A DNA stretch of 64,000 nt, taken from NCBI GenBank assembly GCA_947683625.1, contig CANTUR010000069.1, positions 3,038,001 to 3,102,000 on the forward strand. The letters run 5' to 3'. Below the pieces are notes generated by a model. It was not told where the DNA came from and ran no database searches. It saw only the letters and a list, made by a program, of their open reading frames with translations. The position numbers were made by a program, and so were the translations under genes. Within the stretch, counting starts at the first letter, position 1. Each line of letters begins with the position of its first letter. This DNA is from Mallotus nudiflorus (Eukaryota; Streptophyta; Magnoliopsida; Malpighiales; Euphorbiaceae). Shown here piece by piece: positions 49,440 to 61,759 of this stretch.

Positions 49440-50105
49440 ACTAATTCCTTTCAAAGAGAAAGAACAATTATAACTCAAACTTATGAAATTGTTGATATTA
49501 TTAACGGACAAATACTAGAATTAGTATTTGAAGGAGAAAAGTTTTTTATTATAATTCAGATTCAATATGGAAAATATTTAGTGGACATGAAGAGTTAGAC
49601 GTCCTTTATTCAATTGAATTTTTGAATTCCTTAAATTTCAGTGGATTTTTATAATATGAAGTAAGACTTAAAAAAAAAAATCAATTATGTTACTTCAAAA
49701 TATCAATTCAAGTATTGGAGTATTTGATCGAACATGATTAATAATTATTGCATTGGGCACCAAAATTATTGAGGCTATTGTTATTACTGGTTTTTATTGT
49801 AGTAGAAAAGTTTGTATACCAATAATTATTCTTACTTATCATGATAATAAATGGTCATTTATCTTGAAAAGAAGATAATTTCCTTTAAAAATTTATTATT
49901 GTATGACAATAAACAAAAGTCAAGACCAAACATTAAAACAAATAGGATACACAACGATATATTTCACATGGCCAAATATCAAGGGTTACTTCTCATCAAG
50001 GTATAAAGATATTAATTAAAAAACATATGCAATTGTTAATAGTCAGTATGAAAATTGTAGAAAAAATATTATGTATCCAAAAATTTTTAGCAAAATAACC
50101 TAAAA
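49440..50105 (+). pseudogene. Helitron helicase, C-terminal part
   Basis: With three or more frame changes the translation follows the end of the Helitron Rep/Hel protein: RTIITQTYEIVDIINGQILE; LDVLYSIEFLNSLNFSG; GTKIIEAIVITG then KVCIPIIILT; DNKWSFILKRR; MTINKSQDQTLKQIG; and SHGQISRVTSHQGIKILI. The TINKSQGQTL and SHGQLYVALSRVTS motifs are those of PIF1-family helicase motifs V and VI. The part of the helicase between this and 39930-40435 is absent, and about 9 kb of other elements lie between them. The domain normally unwinds DNA during rolling-circle transposition. Confidence 0.88.
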
Positions 50106-50304
50106 TTGTCAAAATATTAATTATTGCAATTTTTAATGGTCATTTTTATGTTTTTTCTAATATTGCTATTAATTATTTCTCTTGTGTTTTTTTTTTTTTA
50201 TGTCTAGCTATTAATTACAAGGAAAACAATATTTTTTTTAATGATCATTAAAGGGAGTCAATCTCATGGTTAAATCGAGTTAACTCTAAGCGGGTAGCTT
50301 TAAA

Positions 50305-50403
50305 TTTTTTTTTTTTCTAGGAACATCGCCCCTAAAAATTGAACCTATGATCTAAAGTTATAGGTTCACCCTTCATTACCATCAAGCCAAGTGGTAATGG
50401 GTG
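50305..50403 (-). mobile_element. tRNA-derived SINE
   Basis: Read on the minus strand, TTGGCTTGATGGTAAT (an A-box-like element, plus 50375-50390) is followed about 30 nt later by GGTTCAATTTT (B-box-like, plus 50336-50345). A short body and a 12-nt A tail (T run at 50305-50316) come next. This is the layout of plant tRNA-derived SINEs. A target duplication was not clear. The body is under 100 bp, so it may be truncated or a short family. Confidence 0.6.
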
Positions 50404-50852
50404 AAGAAAAACAATGTTGTACACTTTCTTTTCAGATATTAAAATATAAGATAAAATATTCAAATCAAATCTCAAGTTGTACGTTTTTGAGAAATTTTTA
50501 ACATTAGCAATTCTAATGATGTTACAATTTGGAATTTCTAATCCTCGAAGAAAATGAAATAAAATTTAAATTTATTTCAATTATTTGATATATTGTTAAT
50601 TTTTTACAATAATTACTGTTTTTTTTTTTTTGAAAAAAAAGGCCGGTACAATAGTAAAGAACGATTCCAAGAAAATTAATAGATCATTTTAATTAAGTAG
50701 ATGTTAATTGAAGGAATAATTTACCATATGTATGGCTTTGTTGTTATACCTACTCAAATAAACTATAGAGTCACCAACCATTCATTTCAAATTATGTTGC
50801 TAAGGAATACTTTTGTTAAAGTATTCGATAATGAAAATTCTTCAATTACCAT

Positions 50853-51240
50853 TTGATATATTTGAATTTTTTTAGCTTTGAAGATGCCAAAGCAATAATT
50901 GGTGAAAACACATATATAACAAGTACACATATTTCTTTTATTTTTTTCCTTTTGAATGGAATATTTTTTTTAGATGTCTTTGGACGGGTTGTTATAATTG
51001 GAAATATTGAAAATGTTTGCATTGTTGGTAGGATCACAAGAAAAAAGTATTGAAATAAAAAAATTATGTGTATGTATTTAAAAAAATTAAAATTATTATA
51101 TCTTATATATATATGTTTGTGCCTTGTTAGTTAATAACTATTATTTTTTTAGAAATGATGAATTAAGTATCATATTGTGGGATAACTCTATAGATGTATT
51201 TCCTGAGAACAGGGGCTTGAGGAGGAAGCAAATGGTGTAA
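50853..51240 (+). pseudogene. RPA-like OB-fold exons, Helitron-associated
   Basis: An open stretch encodes DVFGRVVIIGNIENVCIVGR. After an intron-like gap ending TTTTTTTAG (51151) comes NDELSIILWDNSIDVF. The pair resembles the DNA-binding OB fold of plant RPA1-like/DUF223 proteins (DV.G.VV..G, then ..L...LW). A further exon-like piece in the following repeat reads IPDIVSLRER. Plant Helitrons often carry such an RPA-like gene next to the helicase, and the helicase tail lies 750 bp upstream on the same strand. Stops and T-run interruptions make it non-functional. Confidence 0.65.
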
Positions 51241-51267
51241 GTTATTATTGTTTTTCTGTCTATTTTT

Positions 51268-52640
51268 CTGTCCATTCAACTGTTTTCAACATATTTATAA
51301 ATTATAATCAATGTTTTTTTTTTATTTTTTTTAAATTGCAACAGATAAAATAATAGCCAACAGCCCTTCAGCAATAAAGTTTTTTTTTTTTTTTTTAAAT
51401 CTTGACATCCCAGATATTGTTTCTTTACGGGAAAGGTTAGATTTAATTATATCTTACGTCTTATTAGGAAAAATCACTTTAATCATTAAAACTTTGTTTG
51501 TTCATGCTGTAACAACCTTTTCAGAGAATTTCAAGGATTTCAACTGGAAATCAACCACAAGATATTGGAGTAGAGAGGGGAGGTCAACAGCAAAACAATT
51601 ATTTAGTCGTTATCTCTTGATATCCATAGCGATAAAGTAGTTAATATTTAAAAATATGTATCATTTACTACGTCAAATTAAGTTTACATGCAAAGCAACT
51701 GTCAAAATGTTGATGCAATAACTAGCTAGTGGTATAGAGCCTATCCTCAATGCAAAAGCAACATTCAAATTTATAATGGGCAAACATAGTTCAATGACTA
51801 GGCCTTTTTGGAGATGATAAAGTTAATGAGATAATTATAAATTAAATACAATTATCAATGGTAATAATTATTTTGCTTCTAAAAAATATTTTTTATTAAA
51901 AAAATATTTTCTTATCATGTTATTGTATATAAATTAAATACAATTATTGACGATAATAATTGTTTTGCTCTTTAACTAGTGTAAATTAAATACAAGATCC
52001 AAAAATTCCATGAGATTATAATCAATAATTGTTATTTTCTATTTCTTTTTTTTTTAGAATTTTTGAAATTTTTTTTATGGAGTTCTTAATCTTTTATGAG
52101 ATTTTGATGGTTATCTTTTATGAAGCTTAATGTTCTCCATTGTGAAATTTTTATTGATATTTTTATAAGCGGACACAATTAAAGATAATAGAGTTAATTT
52201 ATATCTAATTAATGCGATGGAGCACAACAACAAAAATTGTCATCAAGTTGCAAATTAATGAATAGCAACAAATTATTTAACATTTTAAGCGAGTTTATTT
52301 TTATACTTCTTTATGGTATTTTATTCATATTTATTACTTATCAATATGTATTTTTAATTTTAATAAATAAAAAATTTATATTTTCTCTAAAAAAGCAATA
52401 TCAGTTAAGGAGAATACTAAGATAATTTTGTTTTTTATTTACTTTATTTTTATCACCATTGGATGAAAGTATAATAAATCATCCAATAATGGGTATTAAC
52501 AAAGTAAAGTTACTTTATTTTTTTACAAAGAAACTATTGACTACACAGTTAGTTAAAACAATGTTATAAAAAGGAAAAAATATATATAAAAAAAATAAAC
52601 ATGAAAAGCAAATACAAAACAAAAAATTAAGTAAAAAAAT
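51268..52640 (+). repeat. Direct repeat copy A (Helitron RPA-like tail)
   Basis: Collinear with the segments of 56763-62600 that remain after its insertions are removed. It begins around TCCATTCAACTGTTTTCAAC and continues through AATTGCAACAGATAAAATAA, TTGTTTCTTTACGGGAA, AGTTTACATGCAAAGCAA and GGAGTTCTTAATCTTTTA to AGTTAAAACAATGTTATAA. The exon-like piece at about 51345-51436 is preceded by an acceptor-like TTGCAACAG. Copy A contains one extra hairpin insertion (52409-52550) absent from copy B. Confidence 0.8.
52409..52550. mobile_element. Short hairpin MITE in copy A
   Basis: Absent from the paralogous position in copy B (about 62496). It contains a long imperfect palindrome centred near 52480 (TCACCATTGGATGA against TCATCCAATAATGG). 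The flanks AGTTAA at 52403-52408 and 52551-52556 fit a target duplication. Confidence 0.55.
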
Positions 52641-53401
52641 AGAAAATTGAGAATAGTTTGAACTTCATAAAGATGAAAACAAATAAATAGAAACTGTAAA
52701 AATAATAATAATAAAGCATGTCATAGAGATAGGGTAATCATTTTCGTTTTCATACAAAATCTTAATGAACTAAACATTAGAAATTAGAATCACTTGTTCT
52801 GATTCAGATCCTTATTCTTATTTTACATGAAATAAACTACTCATAATTTCAACAACATAGCAATCCGTTGCTCAGGTTTGAAATCAATAGAATGACGCCC
52901 ATACTCAAAACGTCATAAATAACATCAAAACGACCATAGGGAAAAATTGCTTCGAATATCTTGAGGAAGAACAGTGGCGTATGCACACAACCCGGTCTAA
53001 ACTTTAATTTAATAACAGCTCAGTCACCAACTTTTTAATTCAGTTTCACATCCCAGCAATGTATTCATGGAAATCATATCTCCTGAATGCCACAACCCAA
53101 AAAATTTGACAGCAATATGTAAGCCTCCAGTGGTCAACTATAAAACCTGGAGAAGGCAGCACAAGTATTTTCCATCTTCACAAGCATTGATCAAAATTGT
53201 GCTACAATGACAACAAAATCAGAAATTTCCTAAGATGATAGATTGGATCAGAAAATCAAATAACCATCTAGTGTTATTGCCAACATAATATAGCAGATGA
53301 AGATACATAATATAGCAGATGAAGATATAGTAAGAAAAACAAGAACATCAAAGAACATAGGAGGCAGTGTACAAAATTACACAAAATCCCTTCCTATCTC
53401 C
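52641..53401. other. 3' flank of the NAC-beta gene
   Basis: No separate gene. The part nearest the CDS should contain the 3' untranslated region, since the composition is more balanced from about 53000 on. A polyadenylation site was not assigned. Confidence 0.45.
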
Positions 53402-54653
53402 CTAGGCAGCAGCTTTGCCCTCCTCTGCAGCAGCTTCAAATGTCTCCCCAGGCACAAGGTCTGGGACATCCTCATCATCATCCTCTTGCGGTGTTGCAGT
53501 AGCACCTGCACTGGGTGCCTGCTTTTGGATCTGCTCTGCCAACTTCTTCAAGTTATCCAAATTATCAGGACCTAGATCAGGAGTTCAGTAAAGAGGGAGG
53601 GGAAAAGGAGGAAAAAGTTAGCACGGGACTCTCCAGTATCAACTACAACAAATTCCTATGCAGCAAATTTGGAAAATGCATACCCAAATGTCCGAGAACC
53701 TGAGGGAGAATATCCTGCAACTCTGGAAGAAAAAAAAAAAGAAGCACAATATTAGATCTCATGCAATTTAAGCTAACAACAAAGTATGATCCCCATGAAA
53801 ATATTTTTGAAAACCAAAAGCATCATGGTAAATCCAAATTTTAGAATTAATAATTATTACAACAATGTGTGTATTGGAGTCATACTTTTAGTCTGTGGAG
53901 AACCACTAACAACCCATGTATTGGCTGCAATGGATGCTTGAACTGCAATAAAAATCAAGAATACAATTACTTTACTACGAGAGAAAAATGCAAACAATTC
54001 CATCCACGTAGAGAAATAGGTTTTACCTTTGGGGTTTAAAAATTGGATAACTATGTCATCCTTGAATATGTTGACTTCCTCAATCGCAGGAATAGCATTC
54101 ACTCCTATTCTCTTCAAAGTGCTCTGAAGCCTTTTATCATCTGTAGTAGTAGTCTTGTGGACAGCCTTCTTCTTTCTGTGGTTAGGAACAAAAATTTTAA
54201 AGACAATTTGCAACCAATTACAACCAGAATTCTCAATGTACAAATCAAAACAACGGAAGCAAAAGAGTTAAATTGCAGTAAGAGTTTCCCAAAATGGCAT
54301 GCATCAAAGATGACAATCCAACTAAAAGACCCACCCAGTGGGCTGTTTTTCCAAGTCAGTTAACTGGTTGGGGACCAAATCACCAATAATTAGCATTTGA
54401 ATTAGAGTCATTAAAAAGTTAACAAACAAAAAAGCAGTAAGAAAAACTTTGTCATAATACCCCCTCAGTCCATATAATATCAATTTCTTCTTTTCAAGCT
54501 ACTCTGTTACACTTGTTATTCCAAAGCATATGAGATTAATCAAGCAAAATATGAGAAAAGCTATAAGTTGGAATACACTTCCCACCTTCTCATGCTGCCC
54601 TTTCCACCGGTGCGAACTGCACCTGCCATCTTCATAAGCCTCTCCCTATTCAT
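53402..54653 (-). CDS. BTF3: Nascent polypeptide-associated complex subunit beta (BTF3-like), intact
   Basis: Subunit of the NAC heterodimer that binds ribosomes in the cytosol and contacts emerging polypeptides. Coding exons on the minus strand are 54653-54586, 54175-54027, 53942-53886, 53722-53684 and 53571-53402. All introns are GT-AG with matching phases, giving 160 aa, close to other plant BTF3 proteins. Seen in order: start MNRERLMKMAGAVRTGGKG; the basic ribosome-binding patch RRKKK at residues 22-26; KTTTTDDKRLQSTLKRIGVN; the NAC domain through about residue 100, with IPAIEEVNIFKDD and QASIAANTWVVSG; then LGPDNLDNLKKLAEQ and an acidic tail EDDDEDVPDLVPGETFE ending KAAA. The start is fixed by the conserved N-terminus, and the leader intron acceptor lies immediately before the ATG. 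The fourth coding exon is only 39 nt. The gene stands between two direct repeats of Helitron origin but shows no damage. Confidence 0.96.
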
Positions 54654-55805
54654 CTGCATAAAGAAAGACAGGTCAACTAAAACAGAAAAAAAAAATTGAA
54701 ATAAAGAGCTCTGCACTCACAAATTACAAGTAAAACATAAATGAAACTATATAAAAACTTAAGAGAAAAGATAAAACTTCACTAAACCCTATGCATGACA
54801 AAAGAGTATTCCTACATGAAATTCGTTATCACATACTTCCTTTCTGGTGATGTAGCACTCTTTAAAGATTATAATTAAGAAGTTTAAAAGTATCAAGAAG
54901 GTATGAGAAAACTGCAAAAACAACATTATTTCCAGAAAATGAATTTCTAACTAACAAAATTAAAGAAGAAATTTAGCATGCTCATCAACAGAATTAATCA
55001 ATGTGCATTGACCATTTGCTGACAATTTCTGGAACCCATAGTTGAACCGATTTTTGGCTCATCAAATTTTAAATGATCTGCACTCCATAAAGTGTTTTAC
55101 ATCGAAGCTTCAGCTTAGCTCACTTTAATTATAATGAAGTCGAGCTCAGTTCCAGCTCCGCTCACAATTAGCTCGACAATGCAAGTAAATTGGCTAAACA
55201 GAAACTCAGCTTGTTCATGAGACTGAAAGCAAGATTGAACTCAAGCTCAAGCTTAAACAATTCTAACCCACTAAACATTATTTTTAAAAATAATTAGAGG
55301 CAATAGTAAATAAATTAAACAATAACAACAAAAAACGAATACAGAAATGAACAAAATAATAAATTCTGAACAAAAAATTACATAAGAAACTTATAACCCT
55401 AAATCAGTACTGAATTATATGGTGTCCCCATGTCCCAACAAGCACCAAGTTCTTTAAGCCCTTGTTTGGTTCCATTCCACTAAACAATTCATTTCATTTC
55501 CAAATGAATTTCCAATTCATTTAAACCAAACATACTTCAATAATAAAAATTAATTTATTTTCAAACAATTCTACAAAATTACAAAGTTACATTCAAAATG
55601 AATTCTACAAAATTTTCATTTAAACCAAACGTACTTACATAGAATTGCAAATGAATTACACAAAATGTTATGGAATTCATTTGTACCAAACAAACCCTTG
55701 GGATAATTCATTAATAACAAGTCTTTTAGCTAACCCATTAACACCGAAAAGCAATTAATATGCAGGTCTCATGAAAGAAAAAAATTAAAAAAGAGTAAAG
55801 CTTAC
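54654..55805 (-). other. Leader (5' UTR) intron of NAC-beta
   Basis: The minus strand has the donor CGACA/GTAAGC (exon ends at 55806) and the acceptor TTTATGCAG directly before the ATG at 54653. At 1152 nt it is much longer than the coding introns. A long 5' UTR intron next to the ATG is common in plant translation-related genes. It is inferred from splice signals. AT-rich sequence at about 55470-55690 contains repeated AATTCATTT and AAACCAAAC phrases, possibly a small MITE. Confidence 0.65.
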
Positions 55806-55939
55806 TGTCGCAGAGATGAGATAATGTTGCGTCGGCTGGTCTAGGAGCTGTTGGCTCGAGGAGAACTGAAGATACGGAAGGTTTTTTTTTTTTTTTTTCT
55901 TCTTCTCTCTTTGAAAGAAAGAGGAGGACAGACGGCTAC

Positions 55940-55948
55940 AAACCCTAA
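55940..55948. promoter_or_regulatory. Telo-box upstream of NAC-beta
   Basis: AAACCCTAA on the plus strand lies about 135 bp upstream of the leader donor, in the presumed promoter or leader. Telo-boxes (AAACCCTAA) are enriched in plant ribosomal-protein and translation-factor promoters, fitting a ribosome-associated factor. A T run at 55880-55898 (A run on the sense strand) lies between it and the leader. Confidence 0.6.
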
Positions 55949-56059
55949 ATTTGTTGATTCACCAACGGTGAGGATTAAACCAAAAACTTACATTTTACAT
56001 AGAATTTTACGTTACAAACATTTATTTCTATACAAATTAAATTACGATTATTAAATTAA

Positions 56060-56762
56060 GTAAATTTTTATTTTTGGTTCTCTTCTCTGAATCTTTATTG
56101 GAAAAAGTATAAATAATAATATATTATTTCACTTTCACTTAAAGACTCTTTTTTTTTTTTTTGACAAATAGGTACCTATAAATTAGAGACAATTTACACT
56201 AGCACCATTAGAAATGATGATGTAGTATGAATAAAATTAAAATTTCAAACTGATCTCTAAATGAAAATAAATGAAATCATAGGTTAGTTATTTATATTTT
56301 TTTAATAAATTGACTTATTTTATTTAATAATGTATATGTTAATTTATAAAAAAATGAAAAGATAAATAATTTTTTATTTTCTATTGTTTGATAATTTTAT
56401 TAATTTTTGATATATTTGAGATAATTAATATATATTTATTAATATCTTATTTTATAAAAATAAAAATGTCTTTATAAAATTATTTTTAAGAATTATAATT
56501 ACTTTCATAAAGTGTTAATGATATTCTATAACTAAAAATGTTAATATAAAATTGATATTATTTTCTTTTCTATAAATAAAAAAGATGTAGATGTTTTATG
56601 AAAAAAGAATTATATATTATATAAAATAATTTTTTTTTTACAAATACCGCAAGTTGCTATTTTTAAAAAATTATTATATATATGTCGCTTTTATAAAATT
56701 GTCTTCTATAATTATAAAAAATTTAGTGGTTTTTTTTTTATGCATACATTACTAGATTACTT
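56060..56762. other. AT-rich upstream DNA, no gene
   Basis: Sequence of very low complexity with A and T runs between the NAC-beta promoter and repeat copy B. Nothing coding or structured was seen. Confidence 0.4.
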
Positions 56763-57061
56763 TTTTCCATTCAATTGTATTGACTTTTTTAAACATACTT
56801 ATTAATTATAATCAATGTTTTTATTTTTAAATTGCAACAGATAAAATAACAGCCAACAACCCTTCACCTTCAGCAATAAAGGTTTTTCAATAAATCTTGA
56901 TATCCTAGAGATTGTTTCTTTACGGGAATTGTTAGATTTAATTATATCTTAAGTCTTATTAGGAAAAATGATTTTAATTATTAAACCTTTGTTTGATCAT
57001 TCTCTAACAGCCTTTTCAGATAATTTTAAGAATTTCAACTGGAAATCCAGTGCCACAAGAT

Positions 57062-57551
57062 GGGTCAAATGTAGTAGAGGGTGTCAAACTTTAACTTTGA
57101 TTTAATTCAATTACGAAAATTTAATTTGTATCTTTTTAAATACTAAATTTTTATTTAATTTCATAACAGCCACTCAAATAAATTTTTAGTACCTGAATAA
57201 TTAATAATTATTATTTTAATTTAAAATTAATTTTTTTTTTGTAAATAAGTCCATATCTTCTATACATTTATTAGAAATAAGGAGAAATTTCAAAATAATT
57301 TTGATTCCCCTTAGTCAAAGTATATTCATCATGAGTGGTATCAAAGTCTAAGAGAAGTAAACTTTTAAATTTTTTATAATTTATAGACTAAATTAAAAAG
57401 ATAAAAAGATCGATGGATTATAATAGTTTTTAAGAGAAATTTAGTGTACTAAAAATTTTTGCCAGTATCCTTTTTGAAATAAACAAATTAAAATTTAGTA
57501 TCAAAACTGTAATAAAAATAAAGTTTGGTGACTACTATTGCATTCAACCTA
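57062..57551. mobile_element. Mutator-type MITE in copy B
   Basis: 490 bp flanked by a perfect 9-bp duplication CCACAAGAT (57053-57061 and 57552-57560), which is single in copy A. The left end is GGGTCAAATGTAGTAG; the right end reversed is TAGGTTGAATGCAATAGTAG. Both then read TCAAACTTTA or CCAAACTTTA. It is non-coding. Confidence 0.8.
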
Positions 57552-58085
57552 CCACAAGATATTAAAGCAAGAGGGAGGCCAAGAAAAATAATTATTCAGA
57601 TGTTATTTCTAGATAGGCAAATATCATTTTTAAGCTCTGAATTATAGTTGTAATACCCTACATATTACTTAAATAAATAGGGGTATTTTTTATTTATTTA
57701 TTTATTTTATTTTATTTTATCAAATCATACTATAAATAGTTATTTTTCCATCATATTATATTTATTTTATGATTGTTATTATTGTGATTATTATTATTAT
57801 TTTCATTATCGCTATTAGTGTTATTTTAAATTATATTAAAGTTATTAGCTACATGTATGTCTATAAACAAATAAATATATATGTGTGTATACATGTGCAT
57901 ATAAATAAATATATGAATATATATATTTTTAAATATATGCATATATGTATATTTATAAATATTTATAAATATAGATGTAGGATTTAATTATTATATTATA
58001 TGTGTATGTATATTAGTAGGTTAAGTGTATATATGTATATAATATCTATGTATATGTATATCTAATTATATGTATGTGTATGTAT

Positions 58086-58188
<103 letters not shown>

Positions 58189-60154
58189 GTTGAAGGAAAC
58201 AAAAACAGAGTCGAAGCTCCTCCCTCTCCCTCATCCGCATGACGCCCTCGACCACCACCATCACTGCACCTCCCCCACCTCCAGCCGCCGTCTGCTGCTT
58301 CCTCTTCCTTCTCCCTCGACTCCGGTCACCTGCAGAGCCACCGGAAGCCGCTGGAAAAAAGAAGCCGAGAGTTTGCTCCAAACTCACCCAAGCTTCGTCC
58401 GGCCACCATTTTCCTCCATTCCGGTGCCAATCTCCTCCCCTTGCACCGGTGAGGCTCATTCTAAGCTTTGTTTAAGCTTTGGTCATGAATTGATTGAGTT
58501 TTGGTTGATTTTCAGATTGTGAACTCTAGGGTTTCGAAATTTTTTTAACTTGATCTAGCTTGATTCATGTAAACTCCCTTTACAAATGTGATTCCTAGTA
58601 GCTCAATCTACCTCTAGGAATTTTTGTATAATTTTTGGAATTTATTTTGATTTTTGGTGAATTTTTGAATATTTTAATAATATTTTAGGAATTTTCGGGA
58701 ATTAATTATAAAGATAGCAAATAATAATAATAATTGGAATTTTGGTGTTATTATGAGTTGATATAAATTTTAGGGTAAGGAAGATAATTTTTTTTAGAAT
58801 ATTATACAATTTTTAGGAATTTCTATACTTTATGTCAAAATTTAATAATTAGGTTAATTTCGAAAATAATGGTTAAAAAAAAATTGAAATTTTAATAATT
58901 GAGGTTATTAGTGAATATTATAAATTTTAGAACTCAAATCATAATTTTTGAGATTTTTATACTATTTTTTATAATTATATTTGAGTTTATGCCAAATTTG
59001 ATTTTTTGGTTAAATAAAATTTTTGGGAGAAAATTTTGGTTGATCAAATATTTTAATTATATTAGGGAGGTTTATTTTAAGAAAATAAAATTTTGACATG
59101 ATTAAAGAATTTTAAGGGATTATTCTAGGTATTAAAAGCACATTATGTAAATTGTGTATTTTAGGGGGGGTAAAAATGTAATTTTACCCTAAATATGATA
59201 ATATATATATATTTTTAATTAGTTTTATTAATATTTAAAGGGTTTAGATAATTTTTATAAATTAATTGATATAATTTCCTAGTAGTGTAAAATTTTAAAT
59301 GTCCAATTCCCAATATATATATATATAAATATATATATTCATATAATACATTAAAAAGGTTTTCATTTGGATAATAATCATATTTATATTGTTGGTGACG
59401 GAATACAAATATAATTGTTCAATTTTGAATAATTGAGATTTTATATAATTTTATTTATTTTAGTATGTGTGTAAATGGAGAAATAAATATTATTAATTTT
59501 GATACTTTATTGAGTTGTGATCTCGGTCAGGGCAAATTGAAATTTTGGGAGCCTGACTCGAGTGTGAATGGTTGTGTATATTGGAAGTGCATTTTCTATA
59601 CAGGTCTAGCTCTACCTTTGGTAGAGAGATGTCCATTTTACAGAGGAGATTCTGCCGAAATTTCGGTAGATTTTCTCGTAAAACGTGATACTCGTAAAAT
59701 TTCTACCGTTAGTTAAGTTAAATCCTGTATGTCGAGTCTCGTCCGGTTTTTCTCGAGTCAGTCTGAAATTGTATTATTTTGTTGATTTCTGATTTCGATT
59801 CTTTAGTCATGTTTTAAAAGTCGATTATTATTTTCTTTTAGAGTATTTCGGAGCAGAAGCCGTGAGGCCGAGGTAAACGCGTGGTCGTCAGCCTTCACAT
59901 TCATCCTGTAAGTCGATAAAATGATCTGTGCGTGTATTTTTTTTAAAGATGCGTGCGCTCATATTTTTATGTTATTATTATATGATTTATTTAATTTAAT
60001 GCTACTATTTAAAGTTTAAATGCATTTTATTTATTTAAAATCGATTTGAGAAATTTTGGTAGAACGAGTTACCTGGTGGGCCTCACCAGGACTATGTGCA
60101 CATGGTAGAGATTGAGAGATGGATCCGATAATTGTATGATTGATGAATGTTAAA

Positions 60155-60350
60155 CTAGGACGAGTGCCTCGGTGGAAGCCTTTGCTCTCGGGGACCGTCA
60201 GTGATTGGAAAGTCAATAATGGACTAGGATGGGTACCTCGGTTGATGCCTTAGCTCTCGGGGACTGCCAGTGCCATATATTTGGATTAAGTGAATGACTA
60301 CGGCTTGATGCCTCGGTTGATGCCTTTGCTCTCGGGGACCGGTAGTCTAG
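60155..60350 (+). repeat. Three-unit tandem repeat in the solo LTR
   Basis: The block CCTCGGTTGATGCCTTTGCT, then CTCGGGGACCG, occurs at 60167, 60236 and 60311 (periods 69 and 75) with a few changes each. It is GC-rich and could form regulatory or structured RNA sites within the LTR. Confidence 0.85.
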
Positions 60351-61267
60351 TTGGAATAAGTGGGCCCGGTTGGCCATTTAGATTTGGGTTTAGGGTTCTA
60401 CCGAGATTTTTCAAAAGCTATAAATATATATATTATAAATTATTTTCACTATAACATATATAGTTTTCAAAAAGGTTTTCAAATCGTACAGCTCTTTTAT
60501 TGACTTACTTAGTGAGGTCTGATTCCCCTAAATTTTTTTTTTCAGGAGCTTGGGAGTTCAACCTCAGACCACCTCCACGCCGGGTTTCTTCTTCACCGGT
60601 TATTTTATGTAAGTCATTGTAAGCTGTACTGTATATTAATCTAGGATGCTGCAGTAGTATATGTACTAAGGACTTGTATGGTTTAAACTTAATTATGTAG
60701 TTTATTTGTACGAAATACGCTTATGTATAAGATTCAATTTGATTTATAATATGAGATGTTGAAGCACATTATTAACTAAACAGTTGCAATTGTGTAATTT
60801 GAGAAAAATCAGTTTGATAATATGTTCTATTTTAAAATAAAGTCTAAAATATGAATGATTTTATTTTTCTTTTCCTTTAGGTTTACTACGGGTTTCGGGG
60901 GCTTTATACCTACCCATTCCCTAGTGCCGGTCACGTGCCCTCGGGTTCGGGTCGTGACAATAGTGATTTTTTCTATTAAGCTCCTATTCATTTATTTTAT
61001 TGCATTAAACCCCTATATTATTATTTATGTAGCTATTGAATCCCTATACTATTATATATGTAATGCATTGAGCTTTTATGGTATGAATAACATATCTCTA
61101 AAGTTTTTCAAATTGAAGCTCAATAGCTACATAAATAATAACATAGGGCTCAATGCAATGCAATAAAAGGATAGAGCTCAATAGAAAAAATTATTATAGT
61201 GCAAGAGCTTAAAAATGGATTTTTCCTTCTTTGATATGCTTAGTGATAAGGTAGTTAATATTTAAAA

Positions 61268-61759
61268 GACAAAAACCATCTTTAAGCTCCTAAATTATAA
61301 TGATTTTTTCTATTGAGTCTTTATGTTTTTATTGTATTGCATTAAGTCTCTATTCTTTTATTTATGAAGTTATTTGAGCCCTAATTTGTTCTAATTTGAT
61401 AGGCAAACTGTAATTGTTTATCACACTTTATTAAATGGCAAGTGACAATTTGTATCCTATACTGAATGGTCAATGTTGACTGATTAGGCTTAGTAATGTT
61501 GACCATTCAATAGTCAACAACAGTCAATATTATTAAATCTAGTCAGTCACCATTTGACCTATTCAGCATATAACATGAATTGTTACTCGCCACTTACTAG
61601 AGCATGACAAACAATTGCAGTTGATATGTCAAATTAGGACAAACTAGGGTTCAATAGCTATATAAATAAAAGTATAGGGACTCAATTAAATACAATAAAT
61701 GTATAAAGGTTGAATAGAAAAAACTGTTATATTTCAGAAGTTTAAAAATATATTTTACC
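61268..61759. mobile_element. Intact foldback MITE, 492 bp
   Basis: Nearly the whole element is palindromic: left GACAAAAACCATCTTTAAG, right reversed GGTAAAATATATTTTTAAAC, and the arms continue to the centre at about 61510. It is flanked by a perfect 9-bp duplication TATTTAAAA (61259-61267 and 61760-61768), single in copy A near 51640. Non-autonomous Mutator-like by duplication size. Confidence 0.85.

Noticed and set aside
58190..58522. Plus-strand Pro/Ser/His-rich frame
   Set aside because: It lies wholly inside the solo LTR, where GC-rich leader-like sequence is common in this retrotransposon type; no domain.
59465..59713. 83-aa frame with normal-looking composition
   Set aside because: It is inside the 3.3-kb solo LTR and matches no protein I recognise; probably chance.
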